From contig CAYMRX010000003.1 in assembly GCA_964393035.1 (NCBI GenBank), forward strand, positions 1 to 64,000: a stretch of DNA of 64,000 nucleotides, written 5' to 3'. Within the stretch, counting starts at the first letter, position 1. Every line of letters begins with the position of its first letter. The notes beneath the pieces were generated by a model that made no database searches, was not told the origin of the DNA, and saw nothing but the letters and a program-made list of their open reading frames with translations. The position numbers and the translations under genes were made by a program. This stretch comes from Tabrizicola_A sp964393035 (GTDB lineage Bacteria > Pseudomonadota > Alphaproteobacteria > Rhodobacterales > Rhodobacteraceae). This document shows positions 17,165 through 25,811 of the stretch, piece by piece.

Positions 17165-17887
17165 TCAAAAATAGCTTCGCACCAATGCGCCGGAAATGAG
17201 TGCCCAGCCATCGGCAACCACAAAGAAAGCAAGTTTGAAGGGCAGCGCAACCGCAGCAGGCGGCACCATCATCATCCCCATCGACATCAGGACCGCCGCC
17301 ACCACCAGGTCAATGATGAGGAAGGGCAAAAAGACCAGAAAGCCGATTTCAAACGCCCGCTGGATTTCGGACAGGAGGAAGGATGGCACCAGAACGGAAA
17401 GCGGCGCATCGGCCAAAGGCGTCGCGTTTTCTGGGCGTAGCGCCTGCAAAGCCGCAAAGGTATCCGGATCAAGCCGGGCGGTCATGAAGACCCGAAAGGG
17501 CGCCATGATCAGCGGGATCGCCGTTTGCACATCAATCTGCCCCTTGGTCAAGGGCTCCACCCCCTTGATCCAGGCCTCGGTAAAAACCGGATCCATCACA
17601 AACCATGTGAGAAACATCGCAAGGCTGATGATGAGCATGTTCGGCGGCGATTGTTGCAAACCGATGGCCTGCCGCAGGATCGACAAGACCGTGACGATGA
17701 AGGGAAAGCAGGTGACCATCACCGCCAGACCGGGCACGATCGACAAAATGGTGACCAAGAGCAAAAGCTGCACGGATCTGGCGGCCAAGGAGGCGCCGTC
17801 GCCGAAATTGATCGAGACGTCTTGCGCCAAGACCGGGCCCGCCAGAAGTGCCAGCGCGAGGCCGAGCAAAAATGCCTTTTGCGTCAC
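17165..17887 (-). CDS. fliP: Flagellar export apparatus protein FliP
   Basis: A 240-residue membrane protein with a cleavable signal peptide, followed by four membrane segments. Typical motifs are FPFIVTVLSILRQAIGLQQSP, the PFLIIDLVVAAVLMSMGMMM helix and VALPFKLAFFVVADGW. FliP forms the core of the export gate with FliQ and FliR. Its ATG overlaps the stop of fliN (ATGA on the minus strand); it is the last gene of the fliF-fliH-fliN-fliP operon. Confidence 0.96.
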   Translation of the reverse strand: MTQKAFLLGLALALLAGPVLAQDVSINFGDGASLAARSVQLLLLVTILSIVPGLAVMVTCFPFIVTVLSILRQAIGLQQSPPNMLIISLAMFLTWFVMDPVFTEAWIKGVEPLTKGQIDVQTAIPLIMAPFRVFMTARLDPDTFAALQALRPENATPLADAPLSVLVPSFLLSEIQRAFEIGFLVFLPFLIIDLVVAAVLMSMGMMMVPPAAVALPFKLAFFVVADGWALISGALVRSYF

Positions 17888-18156
17888 AATCCGCCCCGCA
17901 AATTGGCGACCTCGGTCAGTCGGACTGCCAGTTGGCCAGCGGGTTCGCCCTCAATCTCTTGCAAGACACCGCGCGCGATCAAGCGATCACCGACATAAAG
18001 CTCGACCGGATCCTCGACCCGGCGATCCAAGGGCAGGATCGCATCACGGCCCAGACGCAACAGATCCTTGACCAAGGGTCGCGCCTTGCCGACCGAAATC
18101 GTGACCTCGATCGGCACCTGAGCAAAAGGGTTTGTATCGCTGGAGGGGTCGTCCAT
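17884..18156 (-). CDS. fliN: Flagellar motor switch protein FliN
   Basis: A 90-residue protein consisting almost entirely of one SpoA (surface presentation of antigens) domain: VPIEVTISVGKARPLVKDLL at the start and DRLIARGVLQEI plus VRLTEVANLRGGL at the end. FliN builds the C-ring base and helps dock the export ATPase via FliH. Notably no fliM or fliG is adjacent. It sits between fliH and fliP, coupled to fliP. Confidence 0.88.
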   Translation of the reverse strand: MDDPSSDTNPFAQVPIEVTISVGKARPLVKDLLRLGRDAILPLDRRVEDPVELYVGDRLIARGVLQEIEGEPAGQLAVRLTEVANLRGGL

Positions 18157-18157
18157 T

Positions 18158-18745
18158 TCAGATCTCCTTGTTGGACAAGTCGAAGAAGCCCCGCAGGGCT
18201 GTCATGATTTCCACAGTTGCACGATCAAGATCGACGCAGGTCTCAGAGCCACCCAGCCGCAAATAGACCTGCCCCTCACCAAGCGTGGCCTCGTCCTCGA
18301 TCCCAATCGGCAGGCCCGTCGCCTCGGAAATCAGCGTCTCAACCGCGGGCCTAGATGCCGGGTTAAGCACCATCACCACCGGCGCATCGGCCAGTGTTTC
18401 AGCCATGGGCATCAACGCATCCAGAACGATACCGCCAAGCGAAGCCCGTGCGATTTCAGGCAAGAGTTTGCCAACCGTCTCCGTCAGCAGGGGTTCAATC
18501 GCACGCAAGACATGGCTGCGCGCCTCTTGGTAGGTGAAGGAAAGCGCCTGAAGATTGCGGGCCAACTCCGCCCGGATTCGCGACTGGTCGCCGGATTGCG
18601 CGGCCGTGGCATCTTCCCAACCGGCCGCATAACCTGAATCGTAGGATGCAAGTCTCGCCTCCTCCAGCGCCGAAATATCCAGCACGACGGTTTCGGCAGG
18701 GCCGTCGGGCGCGTCGCTTTCAAAGATCTCCAACCGCAAGACCAT
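18158..18745 (-). CDS. fliH: FliH-like flagellar export ATPase regulator
   Basis: A 195-residue soluble protein. The N-terminal half is acidic and helical (SGYAAGWEDATAA, then a long heptad-like helix) and the C-terminal half resembles the FliH/YscL fold (GLPIGIEDEATLGEGQVYLRLGG). FliH binds the ATPase FliI and FliN. The identity rests on this pattern plus position between fliF and fliN, since FliH sequences diverge strongly. Its ATG shares one base with the fliF stop. Confidence 0.8.
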   Translation of the reverse strand: MVLRLEIFESDAPDGPAETVVLDISALEEARLASYDSGYAAGWEDATAAQSGDQSRIRAELARNLQALSFTYQEARSHVLRAIEPLLTETVGKLLPEIARASLGGIVLDALMPMAETLADAPVVMVLNPASRPAVETLISEATGLPIGIEDEATLGEGQVYLRLGGSETCVDLDRATVEIMTALRGFFDLSNKEI

Positions 18746-20349
18746 CAGGCGCGCTCCTCATCCTGCTCCATCCAGCCGCGCAGAATTTCGACGGATTCGG
18801 CCTGCCGTTCCTCGATCAGGCGACGCAGGCGCGAGACGGGGTCCGTCGCCTCATCGGTATCAAGCGTCGCAAATCCCGGGTCATCGTCAATTTCTCCGGT
18901 CAGAATCTGCGTCGCGCCTGCGGGGCTGCCCCCCCCCACCATTGGCATGCCATTCCCCATCGCCATACCTGGCAAGGCCAGGGGGGATGCCTCGGCGGCA
19001 AGCCGCGGACGGGATGTCAGAACCGGGCGCAGCACGAAAAGCCCCAAGACCAGCGCCACGAAAGCCAGCACGACAATCTGGATCAGCGACATGGTGTCGA
19101 TCGGTCCCATTGCGGTGAACATCCCTGCTTCCAGCAGCTCTCCGGCCATGGGGGCGGGTTCAAACGCCAGCGACTTGATCGTCAGCACATCACCGCGCGC
19201 CTCGTCTATGCCCGCGGCCGAAGCAACCAACTCCCGCAGGGTGGCAAGTTCTTCGTCACCGCGCGGCTCCACCCGCGTCGTGCCATCCTCTGCGGTCACG
19301 ATCTGCCCATCCAGCAAGACCGCAACCGAAATCTTCTTCACCGCGCCCGGCGTGCGCAGCACCTCGCGCTGGGTTTCGGAAACCTCATAATTCACCCGCT
19401 CCCGGGTTTCGGAGTTTTCACTTTTGCCGGAAGCCCCTGCCTCGGCGTTGCCGTCGGGCAGATTCGAGGCCACGGTCACCTCTCCACCCGGCTCGGTGGA
19501 TGTTCCGCTGCGGCTTTCGGTTTCCTGCGAAATCGCAACCCGGCCCTGCGGATCAAAGGTGTGTTCCGTGATCGCCTCCCGCTCGGTGACCACATCGACC
19601 GCGACCTCCACCACGGCCTTGCCTGCGCCCACCCGCGCCTCCAGCAGGCGTTCGACATTGCGGCGCAATTCGGCCGCACGGGCATCCGCCGCCGCATCCG
19701 GGCGCAGTGTATCTTCCTCGCCGGGCAACAGACCGGCAACAGCGTCGATCACCGCCACATCCTCGGGCACCATCCCCGGCACCGCGGCCGCCACCAGATG
19801 GCGCAGCGCGCGGGCCTGCTCAACCGGCAGGCCTCCGGCGGCGGTGGATACGGTGACCGAGGCCTTTGCCTTCTGTTCCGGCTGAAACGCCTTGGTCGGG
19901 GCCTGTGCAATATGCACCCGTGCAGCGCGGATCAGCGGATTTGCCAGAATGGTGCGGGCGATTTCGCCTTCCTTCGCCCGCCAATAGGCCGCGTCAAACA
20001 TCTGCGAGGTGGTACCAAAACCTGAAAGCCCGTCCAAAAGCTCATAGCCGGTGCCGGAATTGGCGGGCAGCCCCTGACCTGCAAGCACCATGCGCAAGCT
20101 GTCTCGGCGCGTGCTGTCGACGTAAATCGAATCGCCCCGCACCTCGAACGCCACGCCCTCTTGTTCCAGGGCGGTAACGACATCGCCTGCCGCAGTTCCG
20201 TGCAAACCCGCATAGAGCAGCGACAGGCCCGGCTTTCCGGCAAACTGCGCAATGGCCAAAACCGCAAGAAAAACCGCCATCGTTGCTCCCGCAACGATCG
20301 CCCGTTTCTTGGCATCAAGCCCCTGCCAGAGTTGGATCAGGTTTTGCAC
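18745..20349 (-). CDS. fliF: Flagellar MS-ring protein FliF
   Basis: A 534-residue inner-membrane ring protein with two membrane segments (residues about 18-37 and 425-445). Ring-building motifs such as GLSLLYAGL, the ARVHIAQAPTKAF strand and GSGTGYELLD-like SGTGYELLDG are present. Translation starts with GTG at 20349, preceded by AGAGGTGA; the FliF N-terminus fits this start. The C-terminal tail (about 500-534), which in other bacteria binds FliG, is present although fliG is not in the window. First gene of a minus-strand operon divergent from fliL. Confidence 0.95.
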   Translation of the reverse strand: MQNLIQLWQGLDAKKRAIVAGATMAVFLAVLAIAQFAGKPGLSLLYAGLHGTAAGDVVTALEQEGVAFEVRGDSIYVDSTRRDSLRMVLAGQGLPANSGTGYELLDGLSGFGTTSQMFDAAYWRAKEGEIARTILANPLIRAARVHIAQAPTKAFQPEQKAKASVTVSTAAGGLPVEQARALRHLVAAAVPGMVPEDVAVIDAVAGLLPGEEDTLRPDAAADARAAELRRNVERLLEARVGAGKAVVEVAVDVVTEREAITEHTFDPQGRVAISQETESRSGTSTEPGGEVTVASNLPDGNAEAGASGKSENSETRERVNYEVSETQREVLRTPGAVKKISVAVLLDGQIVTAEDGTTRVEPRGDEELATLRELVASAAGIDEARGDVLTIKSLAFEPAPMAGELLEAGMFTAMGPIDTMSLIQIVVLAFVALVLGLFVLRPVLTSRPRLAAEASPLALPGMAMGNGMPMVGGGSPAGATQILTGEIDDDPGFATLDTDEATDPVSRLRRLIEERQAESVEILRGWMEQDEERA

Positions 20350-20402
20350 GCGTCACCTCTTTTCGGACTTCTGTCCTGAGGAACAGCTTTGCTTCACCCG
20401 TA

Positions 20403-20417
20403 TTAACAATCGGTTAG
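20403..20417. promoter_or_regulatory. Candidate CtrA-like site between fliF and fliL
   Basis: TTAA-CAATCGG-TTAG lies almost exactly midway (about 55 bp from each start) between the divergent fliF and fliL genes. It matches TTAA-N7-TTAA with one deviation. The 15-mer resembles TAAACAACCGGTAAG at 40070, in the other divergent flagellar region. Confidence 0.45.
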
Positions 20418-20472
20418 TGACCTTCGATCTATTTTCGATCTCGACGACGATTCTTGCAAAGCGGGCATTTCC

Positions 20473-20958
20473 TTGGCTGACGTTGAAGAACCGCAGGATG
20501 CGGTACTGAAGAAAAAATCTAAAAAACCGCTCGTGATCGGGCTGGTTCTGGCGCTCTTGCTGGGCGGGGCCGGGTTTTACGCCACGTGGTCTGGCATGAT
20601 CTTGGGCTCGGCAGACGAAGCCCATGCCGAGGCCGACCCCGAGGTTGACGCCCTGCCGGACATTGCCTTTGTTCCGGTTGATCCTTTGGTCATTACCCTT
20701 GGGTCTGGTGAGGCGGTTCGCCACCTGCGCTTCACCTCGCAAATCGAAGTCGCGGGGCCCCATGCCAGCGAGGTTCAGCTTCTGTTGCCCCGCATCGCGG
20801 ATGTGCTGAACGGCTATCTACGGGCGGTTGATGTCACGGAGCTGGAGGACCCGGCAGCATTGGTGCGCATCCGGGCGCATCTTCTGCGGCGCATCCAGAT
20901 CGTCACGGGCGAAGGCCGGGTGCGCGACCTCTTGGTGACCGAATTCGTCTTGAATTGA
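20473..20958 (+). CDS. fliL: Flagellar basal body-associated protein FliL (first copy)
   Basis: A 161-residue protein with a basic N-terminus, one transmembrane segment (residues about 20-40) and a periplasmic FliL domain (FVPVDPLVITLGSG, HLRFTSQIEV, RDLLVTEFVLN). FliL surrounds the stator in other bacteria. The only in-frame start is TTG at 20473, because a stop codon lies at 20404 and no ATG or GTG intervenes. It heads a long plus-strand run reaching flhB. A second, diverged FliL-like protein is encoded at 30078-30575. Confidence 0.87.
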   Translation: MADVEEPQDAVLKKKSKKPLVIGLVLALLLGGAGFYATWSGMILGSADEAHAEADPEVDALPDIAFVPVDPLVITLGSGEAVRHLRFTSQIEVAGPHASEVQLLLPRIADVLNGYLRAVDVTELEDPAALVRIRAHLLRRIQIVTGEGRVRDLLVTEFVLN

Positions 20959-20970
20959 AGGAAAGCGGGC

Positions 20971-21366
20971 ATGGAGCTGATTGCAGATGTGCTGATGTCG
21001 GCCGGGGCCTTCGGGGCGGCGATCTATTGCTATGTGCTGGCCGGTCGGCTGAAGAAATTCACCACTTTGGAAACCGGCATGGGTGGCGCGATCGCCGTAC
21101 TGTCCGCTCAGGTGGATGACATGACGCAGGCCTTGGAAAAAGCGCGCGGCGCCGCAACGGGATCGGCCGCCGGGCTGGAGGCCTTGGTTTTCCGGGCCGA
21201 GGGCGTTGCGGCAAAGCTGGAATTGATGGTTGCCGCGATGCACGACTTGCCCGCGACACCGCCCGCAACGGCCACACATGCAGACGAGGAGGAGCCATCG
21301 GAAGACCGTAAACTGCGCTTCGTCCGGCGTCGCAATCTGCGCCGAGATGCGGAGGCCGCAGAATGA
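20971..21366 (+). CDS. Unknown membrane-anchored coiled-coil protein of the flagellar operon
   Basis: A 131-residue protein with one N-terminal membrane helix (MELIADVLMSAGAFGAAIYCYVLAG, residues 1-24 roughly), a helical region with heptad-like spacing (about 45-85), and a basic C-terminus (KLRFVRRRNLRRD). It lies 12 bp after fliL and overlaps motE by ATGA, so it is part of the stator-associated operon. No known family was recognised. A role near the stator or basal body is an inference from position alone. Confidence 0.7.
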   Translation: MELIADVLMSAGAFGAAIYCYVLAGRLKKFTTLETGMGGAIAVLSAQVDDMTQALEKARGAATGSAAGLEALVFRAEGVAAKLELMVAAMHDLPATPPATATHADEEEPSEDRKLRFVRRRNLRRDAEAAE

Positions 21367-21923
21367 AACGCGCCGGCAGAGGGGCCTTGGTCATTCTTGC
21401 CCTGTTTCTTGCCTCGTCCGGGGCGCTGCGGATCGGGGGCATTGCGGGTCAGGCGTTGGCAAATTCCAGCGCCGAAGTCCCGGAAAGCGCAGAAGCTGCC
21501 CCGGCGGAATGCCCAACCCCACCGGCGGCCTTGCTACAGGTCCTGAAGGAGCGTGAGGTACAAGTCACGGCCGCCGATGCCGCAACAAAAGCACGGATGG
21601 CCGCGCTGGATCTGGCTGAAAAGGCCATCGACCAACGCCTGCAAGAACTTACCGCAGCGGAGGCAAGTCTGAAAGAGGTGCTGGCCATCGCCGACGGTGC
21701 GGCAGAGCAGGATCTGGCCCGTCTGACAGCGGTCTATGAGGCCATGAAGCCCACTGATGCCGCAGCCCTTTTTGATACCATGGCCCCAGAATTCGCGGCG
21801 GGCTTTCTTGGGCGCATGCAACCGGCCGCGGCCGCGGCGGTGATGGCCGGAATGCCCCCTGAAAAGGCCTATTCGATATCGGCGCTCATCGCGGGTCGAA
21901 ACGCCAATGCGCCGACAGAATAG
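21363..21923 (+). CDS. motE: MotE-like periplasmic chaperone (MgtE N-domain-like)
   Basis: A 186-residue protein with an N-terminal signal/anchor, a long helical segment (about 60-115, repeated KAIDQRL and EAS helices) and a C-terminal MgtE/FliG-like helical repeat (YEAMKPTDAAALFDTM, FLGRMQPAAAAAVMAGMPPEKA). This is the arrangement of MotE, a dedicated chaperone of the periplasmic motility protein MotC in rhizobia. It is coupled to the preceding ORF and followed by motA. Confidence 0.78.
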   Translation: MKRAGRGALVILALFLASSGALRIGGIAGQALANSSAEVPESAEAAPAECPTPPAALLQVLKEREVQVTAADAATKARMAALDLAEKAIDQRLQELTAAEASLKEVLAIADGAAEQDLARLTAVYEAMKPTDAAALFDTMAPEFAAGFLGRMQPAAAAAVMAGMPPEKAYSISALIAGRNANAPTE

Positions 21924-21980
21924 GGAAAATTCTTAACCTGTGACTGCCAAAGTGCCGCAAACAGGAAAGGGCAAGGCATC

Positions 21981-22850
21981 ATGTTCGGAATCGTAGGCAT
22001 CGTCGTCATCCTCGTCATGGTCTTCGGCGGCTATACGATTCATGGCGGCAAGATGGGGCCGATCATCGAAGCCCTGCCCTTTGAAATGATCATGATCGGG
22101 GGCGCGGCCGTCGGCGCATTTCTCGTGTCCAATGACCTTGCGGCGGTCAAACACACCGTCAAGGATATGGGCAAGGTTTTCAAAGGGGTGATCTGGAAAC
22201 CCGCGGATTATCGCGATCTTTTGTGCCTGCTGTTCGAACTGATCCGGATCGCACGCGCAAACCCCGTTGCACTGGAAGAACACATTGAAAACCCGCATGA
22301 TTCCGCCGTTTTCGGCAAGTATCCAAAGATCCAGCGCAATCACGAAGCGGTTGAGCTGATCTGCGACACGATGCGGGCCGCCTCGATGAACTATGACGAT
22401 CCGCATCAGGTGGAAGAAGTCGTCGACAAACGGCTGGAGGCGACGCTGACGCACGCCATGCATTCCTCCCATGCCTTGCAATCCATGGCCGATGCTTTGC
22501 CCGCGCTTGGCATCGTGGCCGCCGTGCTGGGGGTCATCAAGACCATGGGGTCACTGGATCAACCACCTGAGATTCTTGGCCAGATGATCGGCTCGGCCCT
22601 GGTCGGGACGTTTCTCGGGGTTTTTCTCGCCTATGGCATCATGGGGCCCTTCGCCAGCCGGGTGAAAGGCGTGGTCGAGGAGGACGCCCATTTTTACCAA
22701 CTCATCCGCGAAGTGCTGATCGCCAATCTGCATCGGCACCCGCCGAACATTTGTATCGAAGTCGGCCGACAAAACACCCCCCATCATGTGCGCCCCACCT
22801 TCGCCAACCTTGAGGAGGCCTTGCGTGGCCTGAAGCAGGACGCCGCATGA
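21981..22850 (+). CDS. motA: Flagellar motor stator protein MotA
   Basis: A 289-residue inner membrane protein of the MotA/TolQ/ExbB family. Features are four membrane segments, the MFGIVGIVVILVMVFGGY N-terminus, a large cytoplasmic loop (about 60-165), PALGIVAAVLGVIKTMGS and GTFLGVFLAYGIMGPFA near the C-terminus. It forms the ion channel with MotB (11.1 kb). A GGAAAGGG stretch precedes the ATG. The stop overlaps the start of the next gene (ATGA). Confidence 0.96.
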   Translation: MFGIVGIVVILVMVFGGYTIHGGKMGPIIEALPFEMIMIGGAAVGAFLVSNDLAAVKHTVKDMGKVFKGVIWKPADYRDLLCLLFELIRIARANPVALEEHIENPHDSAVFGKYPKIQRNHEAVELICDTMRAASMNYDDPHQVEEVVDKRLEATLTHAMHSSHALQSMADALPALGIVAAVLGVIKTMGSLDQPPEILGQMIGSALVGTFLGVFLAYGIMGPFASRVKGVVEEDAHFYQLIREVLIANLHRHPPNICIEVGRQNTPHHVRPTFANLEEALRGLKQDAA

Positions 22851-25069
22851 TCCGCCTGATAATCGCCCTTCTTGTGACTTTGGCGGTGCCCGCACTGGCC
22901 CAAACGGGCCGGGTCACCTCGGGGGAGCATGACGGCTTTACCAGAGTTGTGATCGACTTTGGCAAGCCCGTGGACTGGCAATTCGGGCGCAGCGAAAGTG
23001 GCTATGAACTGCGCCAACCCGACTCGCAGATGGCTTATGATCTGACCAGCGCCTTTGCGCTGATCGGCAAATCGCGCCTTGCCGCAATAGAGGGGCCGCC
23101 GGGCACAGGCCGCATCCAAATCGGATTGGCTTGCACCTGCCACGCGATCCCCTTCGAATTCAGGCCGGGGATCGTTGTGATTGACCTCAAGGACGGCCCA
23201 CCGCCCAAGGATTCCGTTTTCGAAGCATACTTTGCACTGCCCGCCGATCCGGCCATAAGCGCATCATCGGGCAGGCCAGCAACAAGCCCGGCTGCAAACA
23301 CGGCAACCGCAAGCTTTGACTGGACCTCCGACGCCTTGCAAAAGATCCGGGTGGCGGAAAACCAACCCAGGGCCGCGGCACCACCGGTTGCGGCGCGGCC
23401 CGAAACCGCCCTGCTGCCTCCCGACCCAAGTCTGCAACCACTTCGCGACACTTTGATGCGCCAACTCGCGCAGGGTGCAACGCAAGGCGTGGTTGAAATG
23501 GCCGATATCCCGCCCGACACTGGCTTGCCTGCAACCGACTTTCCGGCCACCCAGATCAGGATCGGCGAAACACGGAACAATATTTCCGACAGGCTCGGCG
23601 CGCAGGATCGGGCGGTTGGCGCAACGGGCACCGTTTGCACGCAGCGTGAACTTCTGGATATTGCGTCCTGGGGCAGCGCCGAAACCCCGGCCACAGATCA
23701 GATTGCGGAATTGCGCCGCTCGCTCAGCGGCGAATTTGATCGCACCAACCCTGAAAACGTTGAAAAAGCGGTCAAGCTCTATCTTTACCTCGGCTTCGGT
23801 GCCGAAGCGCGCCAATTGGCAGACGCCTTTGATCTGGCATCAAAAGATGGCGCCGTGTGGCACGCGCTTGGATCTTTGCTGGATGATCACCCCGATCAGG
23901 AACATGTTTTTGCGGGCCAGGCCGCCTGTGAAGGGCCCTCGGCGCTTTGGTCGTTTTTAGCGGATGACAGTCTGGTCAAGGGTGACCCGGTGAATGAAGG
24001 CGCAATCCGGCTTGCCTTCACGGCACTGCCTTTGCATCTGCGCGAGTTGCTGGGCCTGAAACTTTCGGAGCGGTTTCTTGCAATCGGCAATGAAAATGCC
24101 GCCCGGGCGCTGGGCGATTCGATCAGCCGTGCCACGGGTGCTGCGGGGCATGAGGCCAAGCTGATTGAGGCCAAGTTGAACCTGCAACGTGGCGATGCCG
24201 ATCTTGCCGAGGAACTGGCTGGCGAAGTGCTGCAAGACCCCGGCCAAGATCGCATGCAGGCCCTGATTGCCCAGGTCGAGGCCCGTGTCGCCCAGAAACG
24301 CCCCATCACCGCAGACACGGTTGTCGAACTCGAAGCCTTTCTTCGGGGAACGGAAGGCACCACGCAAGAAGCGCGATTGCGTGAAATCCTGATGCTTGCC
24401 CAGGCCTCGTCGGGCGATTTCGAATCGGCATTCCAGACCCTGCCCGAATTTCCACAGCAGAGGGCAACGCTTTGGGACCTGCTTGCTACCCTTGCAACCG
24501 ACGACGTGTTTCTGGCCCATGCCGTTCTGGACGCGGGAACGGAGGCACCGCAAATCCCGGATGAAATTGCCGCGACCCTCGCCCAACGGCTGGCAGGATT
24601 GGGGCTCGGGGCGCCCGCAAAGCAATGGCTGAACACCGTACAAGCACCAGACCCGCAGCTTGCCGCAGAAATCGCCCTGCTGACTCACGATGCCCCCGCG
24701 GCCTTAAGACATCTGCCGGCGGTGGATGATGACACAACCTTTGCCTTACGGCGTCAGGCGCTTGAAACCTTGGGTGATTTTCCCATGCAGGCAGAGCTGG
24801 CTGCAAAGTCAGGCGATTTGCCCGCCGCATCCATGGCACTTGCGAAAGCGGGCGATTGGCAGGGCTTGGCCAAAGCCGCGCCAAATCCGTGGCAGGCTGT
24901 TGCCGCAGAAATTGCCCCGGTTCCGCCAACGACATCTGATAATCCAGACCCCCGGAAAACCGGCGCACTTGGCCAGGGCCATGCGCTTGTTGAGGCGGGC
25001 GAAAGAACACGCACCGCCATTTCAGCGCTTTTGGCAGCCGTGCCGCGCCCAGCAACCACAGCTCCGTAA
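22847..25069 (+). CDS. Large periplasmic protein coupled to motA; possible MotC analogue
   Basis: A 740-residue protein with a Sec signal peptide (LLVTLAVPALAQ). Residues about 20-125 resemble an AMIN-like beta domain (FTRVVIDFGKPVDWQFG, ending in VVIDLKDG). The remainder (about 280-700) is rich in short Ala/Leu helices with repeated ARLAE-type patterns, suggesting TPR-like or alpha-solenoid repeats. No enzyme motif was found. It is translationally coupled to motA (ATGA) and lies two genes after motE. In rhizobia motE serves MotC, a periplasmic protein that binds MotB; filling that role is a reasonable inference but no sequence similarity to MotC was established. Confidence 0.6.
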   Translation: MIRLIIALLVTLAVPALAQTGRVTSGEHDGFTRVVIDFGKPVDWQFGRSESGYELRQPDSQMAYDLTSAFALIGKSRLAAIEGPPGTGRIQIGLACTCHAIPFEFRPGIVVIDLKDGPPPKDSVFEAYFALPADPAISASSGRPATSPAANTATASFDWTSDALQKIRVAENQPRAAAPPVAARPETALLPPDPSLQPLRDTLMRQLAQGATQGVVEMADIPPDTGLPATDFPATQIRIGETRNNISDRLGAQDRAVGATGTVCTQRELLDIASWGSAETPATDQIAELRRSLSGEFDRTNPENVEKAVKLYLYLGFGAEARQLADAFDLASKDGAVWHALGSLLDDHPDQEHVFAGQAACEGPSALWSFLADDSLVKGDPVNEGAIRLAFTALPLHLRELLGLKLSERFLAIGNENAARALGDSISRATGAAGHEAKLIEAKLNLQRGDADLAEELAGEVLQDPGQDRMQALIAQVEARVAQKRPITADTVVELEAFLRGTEGTTQEARLREILMLAQASSGDFESAFQTLPEFPQQRATLWDLLATLATDDVFLAHAVLDAGTEAPQIPDEIAATLAQRLAGLGLGAPAKQWLNTVQAPDPQLAAEIALLTHDAPAALRHLPAVDDDTTFALRRQALETLGDFPMQAELAAKSGDLPAASMALAKAGDWQGLAKAAPNPWQAVAAEIAPVPPTTSDNPDPRKTGALGQGHALVEAGERTRTAISALLAAVPRPATTAP

Positions 25070-25139
25070 CCTTCTGGTAAGCAAAGCAGCTTAGCCTTCT
25101 TCCAACAGGCAGAGAATCTGCCACCTTGGGAAGAATTTC

Positions 25140-25811
25140 ATGTTGTTTCGGCTTTTTGCACCTTTGCTCATGCTGTTGCCGCAGATGGTGCTGGCGTCCG
25201 GTGTGGGGCAAAGCTGTGACAGCGCAGCGCGACATTCGGCCGAGACCTATGGCGTTCCGCTACAGATCATGCTGGCGATCACCCGTGTCGAAAGCGGCAA
25301 ACCGCAAGGTGATGCGTTGCAGCCCTGGCCTTGGGTCGTCAATCTGCAAGGTGAAGGGCATTGGTTCGACACCGTGGATGAAGCCGCTGCCTTTGCCCAG
25401 AACGCTGTGGATTCAGGGGTGACGAACCTTGATATCGGGTGCTTCCAACTGAACTGGCGCTGGCACGGCAACAAATTCAGCTCGATCGACGCGATGTTTG
25501 ATCCGGCAAGCAACGCAGATCACGCCGCCCGCTTTCTGGTGGAAAACCATCAAAGGACCGGCAACTGGGTCGATGCGGTCGCCGCCTATCATTCCGCAAG
25601 CCCCGATTTGGCCGAGGACTACATTCAAAAAATCGAAGGAGTCCTGCAAGGTTTTGCCGACACGGGGCAATTGCCGGACCAATCCATCGAAGAACCGATC
25701 CGTGTGGCGATCAACTCCTATCCGCTGCTGATGCCCGGCACCTCTGGGGGGCTTGCCTCATTGGTCCCGGCACAGAACGGCGGCCGTCCTCTTTTTCTGG
25801 CGGATCCCTGA
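25140..25811 (+). CDS. Lytic transglycosylase, SltF-like flagellar peptidoglycan hydrolase
   Basis: A 223-residue secreted protein with a signal peptide (LLMLLPQMVLA) and one SLT domain. Residues about 25-170 show the lysozyme-like core: VPLQIMLAITRVESGKPQ with the catalytic Glu, the DIGCFQLNWRWHG motif and the C-terminal YHSASP. It cleaves peptidoglycan to let the rod pass. Rhodobacter sphaeroides SltF is the known counterpart, as its FlgJ lacks the muramidase domain; here too the FlgJ-like protein at 39.7 kb has only the rod-binding domain. Directly abuts flhA. Confidence 0.87.
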   Translation: MLFRLFAPLLMLLPQMVLASGVGQSCDSAARHSAETYGVPLQIMLAITRVESGKPQGDALQPWPWVVNLQGEGHWFDTVDEAAAFAQNAVDSGVTNLDIGCFQLNWRWHGNKFSSIDAMFDPASNADHAARFLVENHQRTGNWVDAVAAYHSASPDLAEDYIQKIEGVLQGFADTGQLPDQSIEEPIRVAINSYPLLMPGTSGGLASLVPAQNGGRPLFLADP

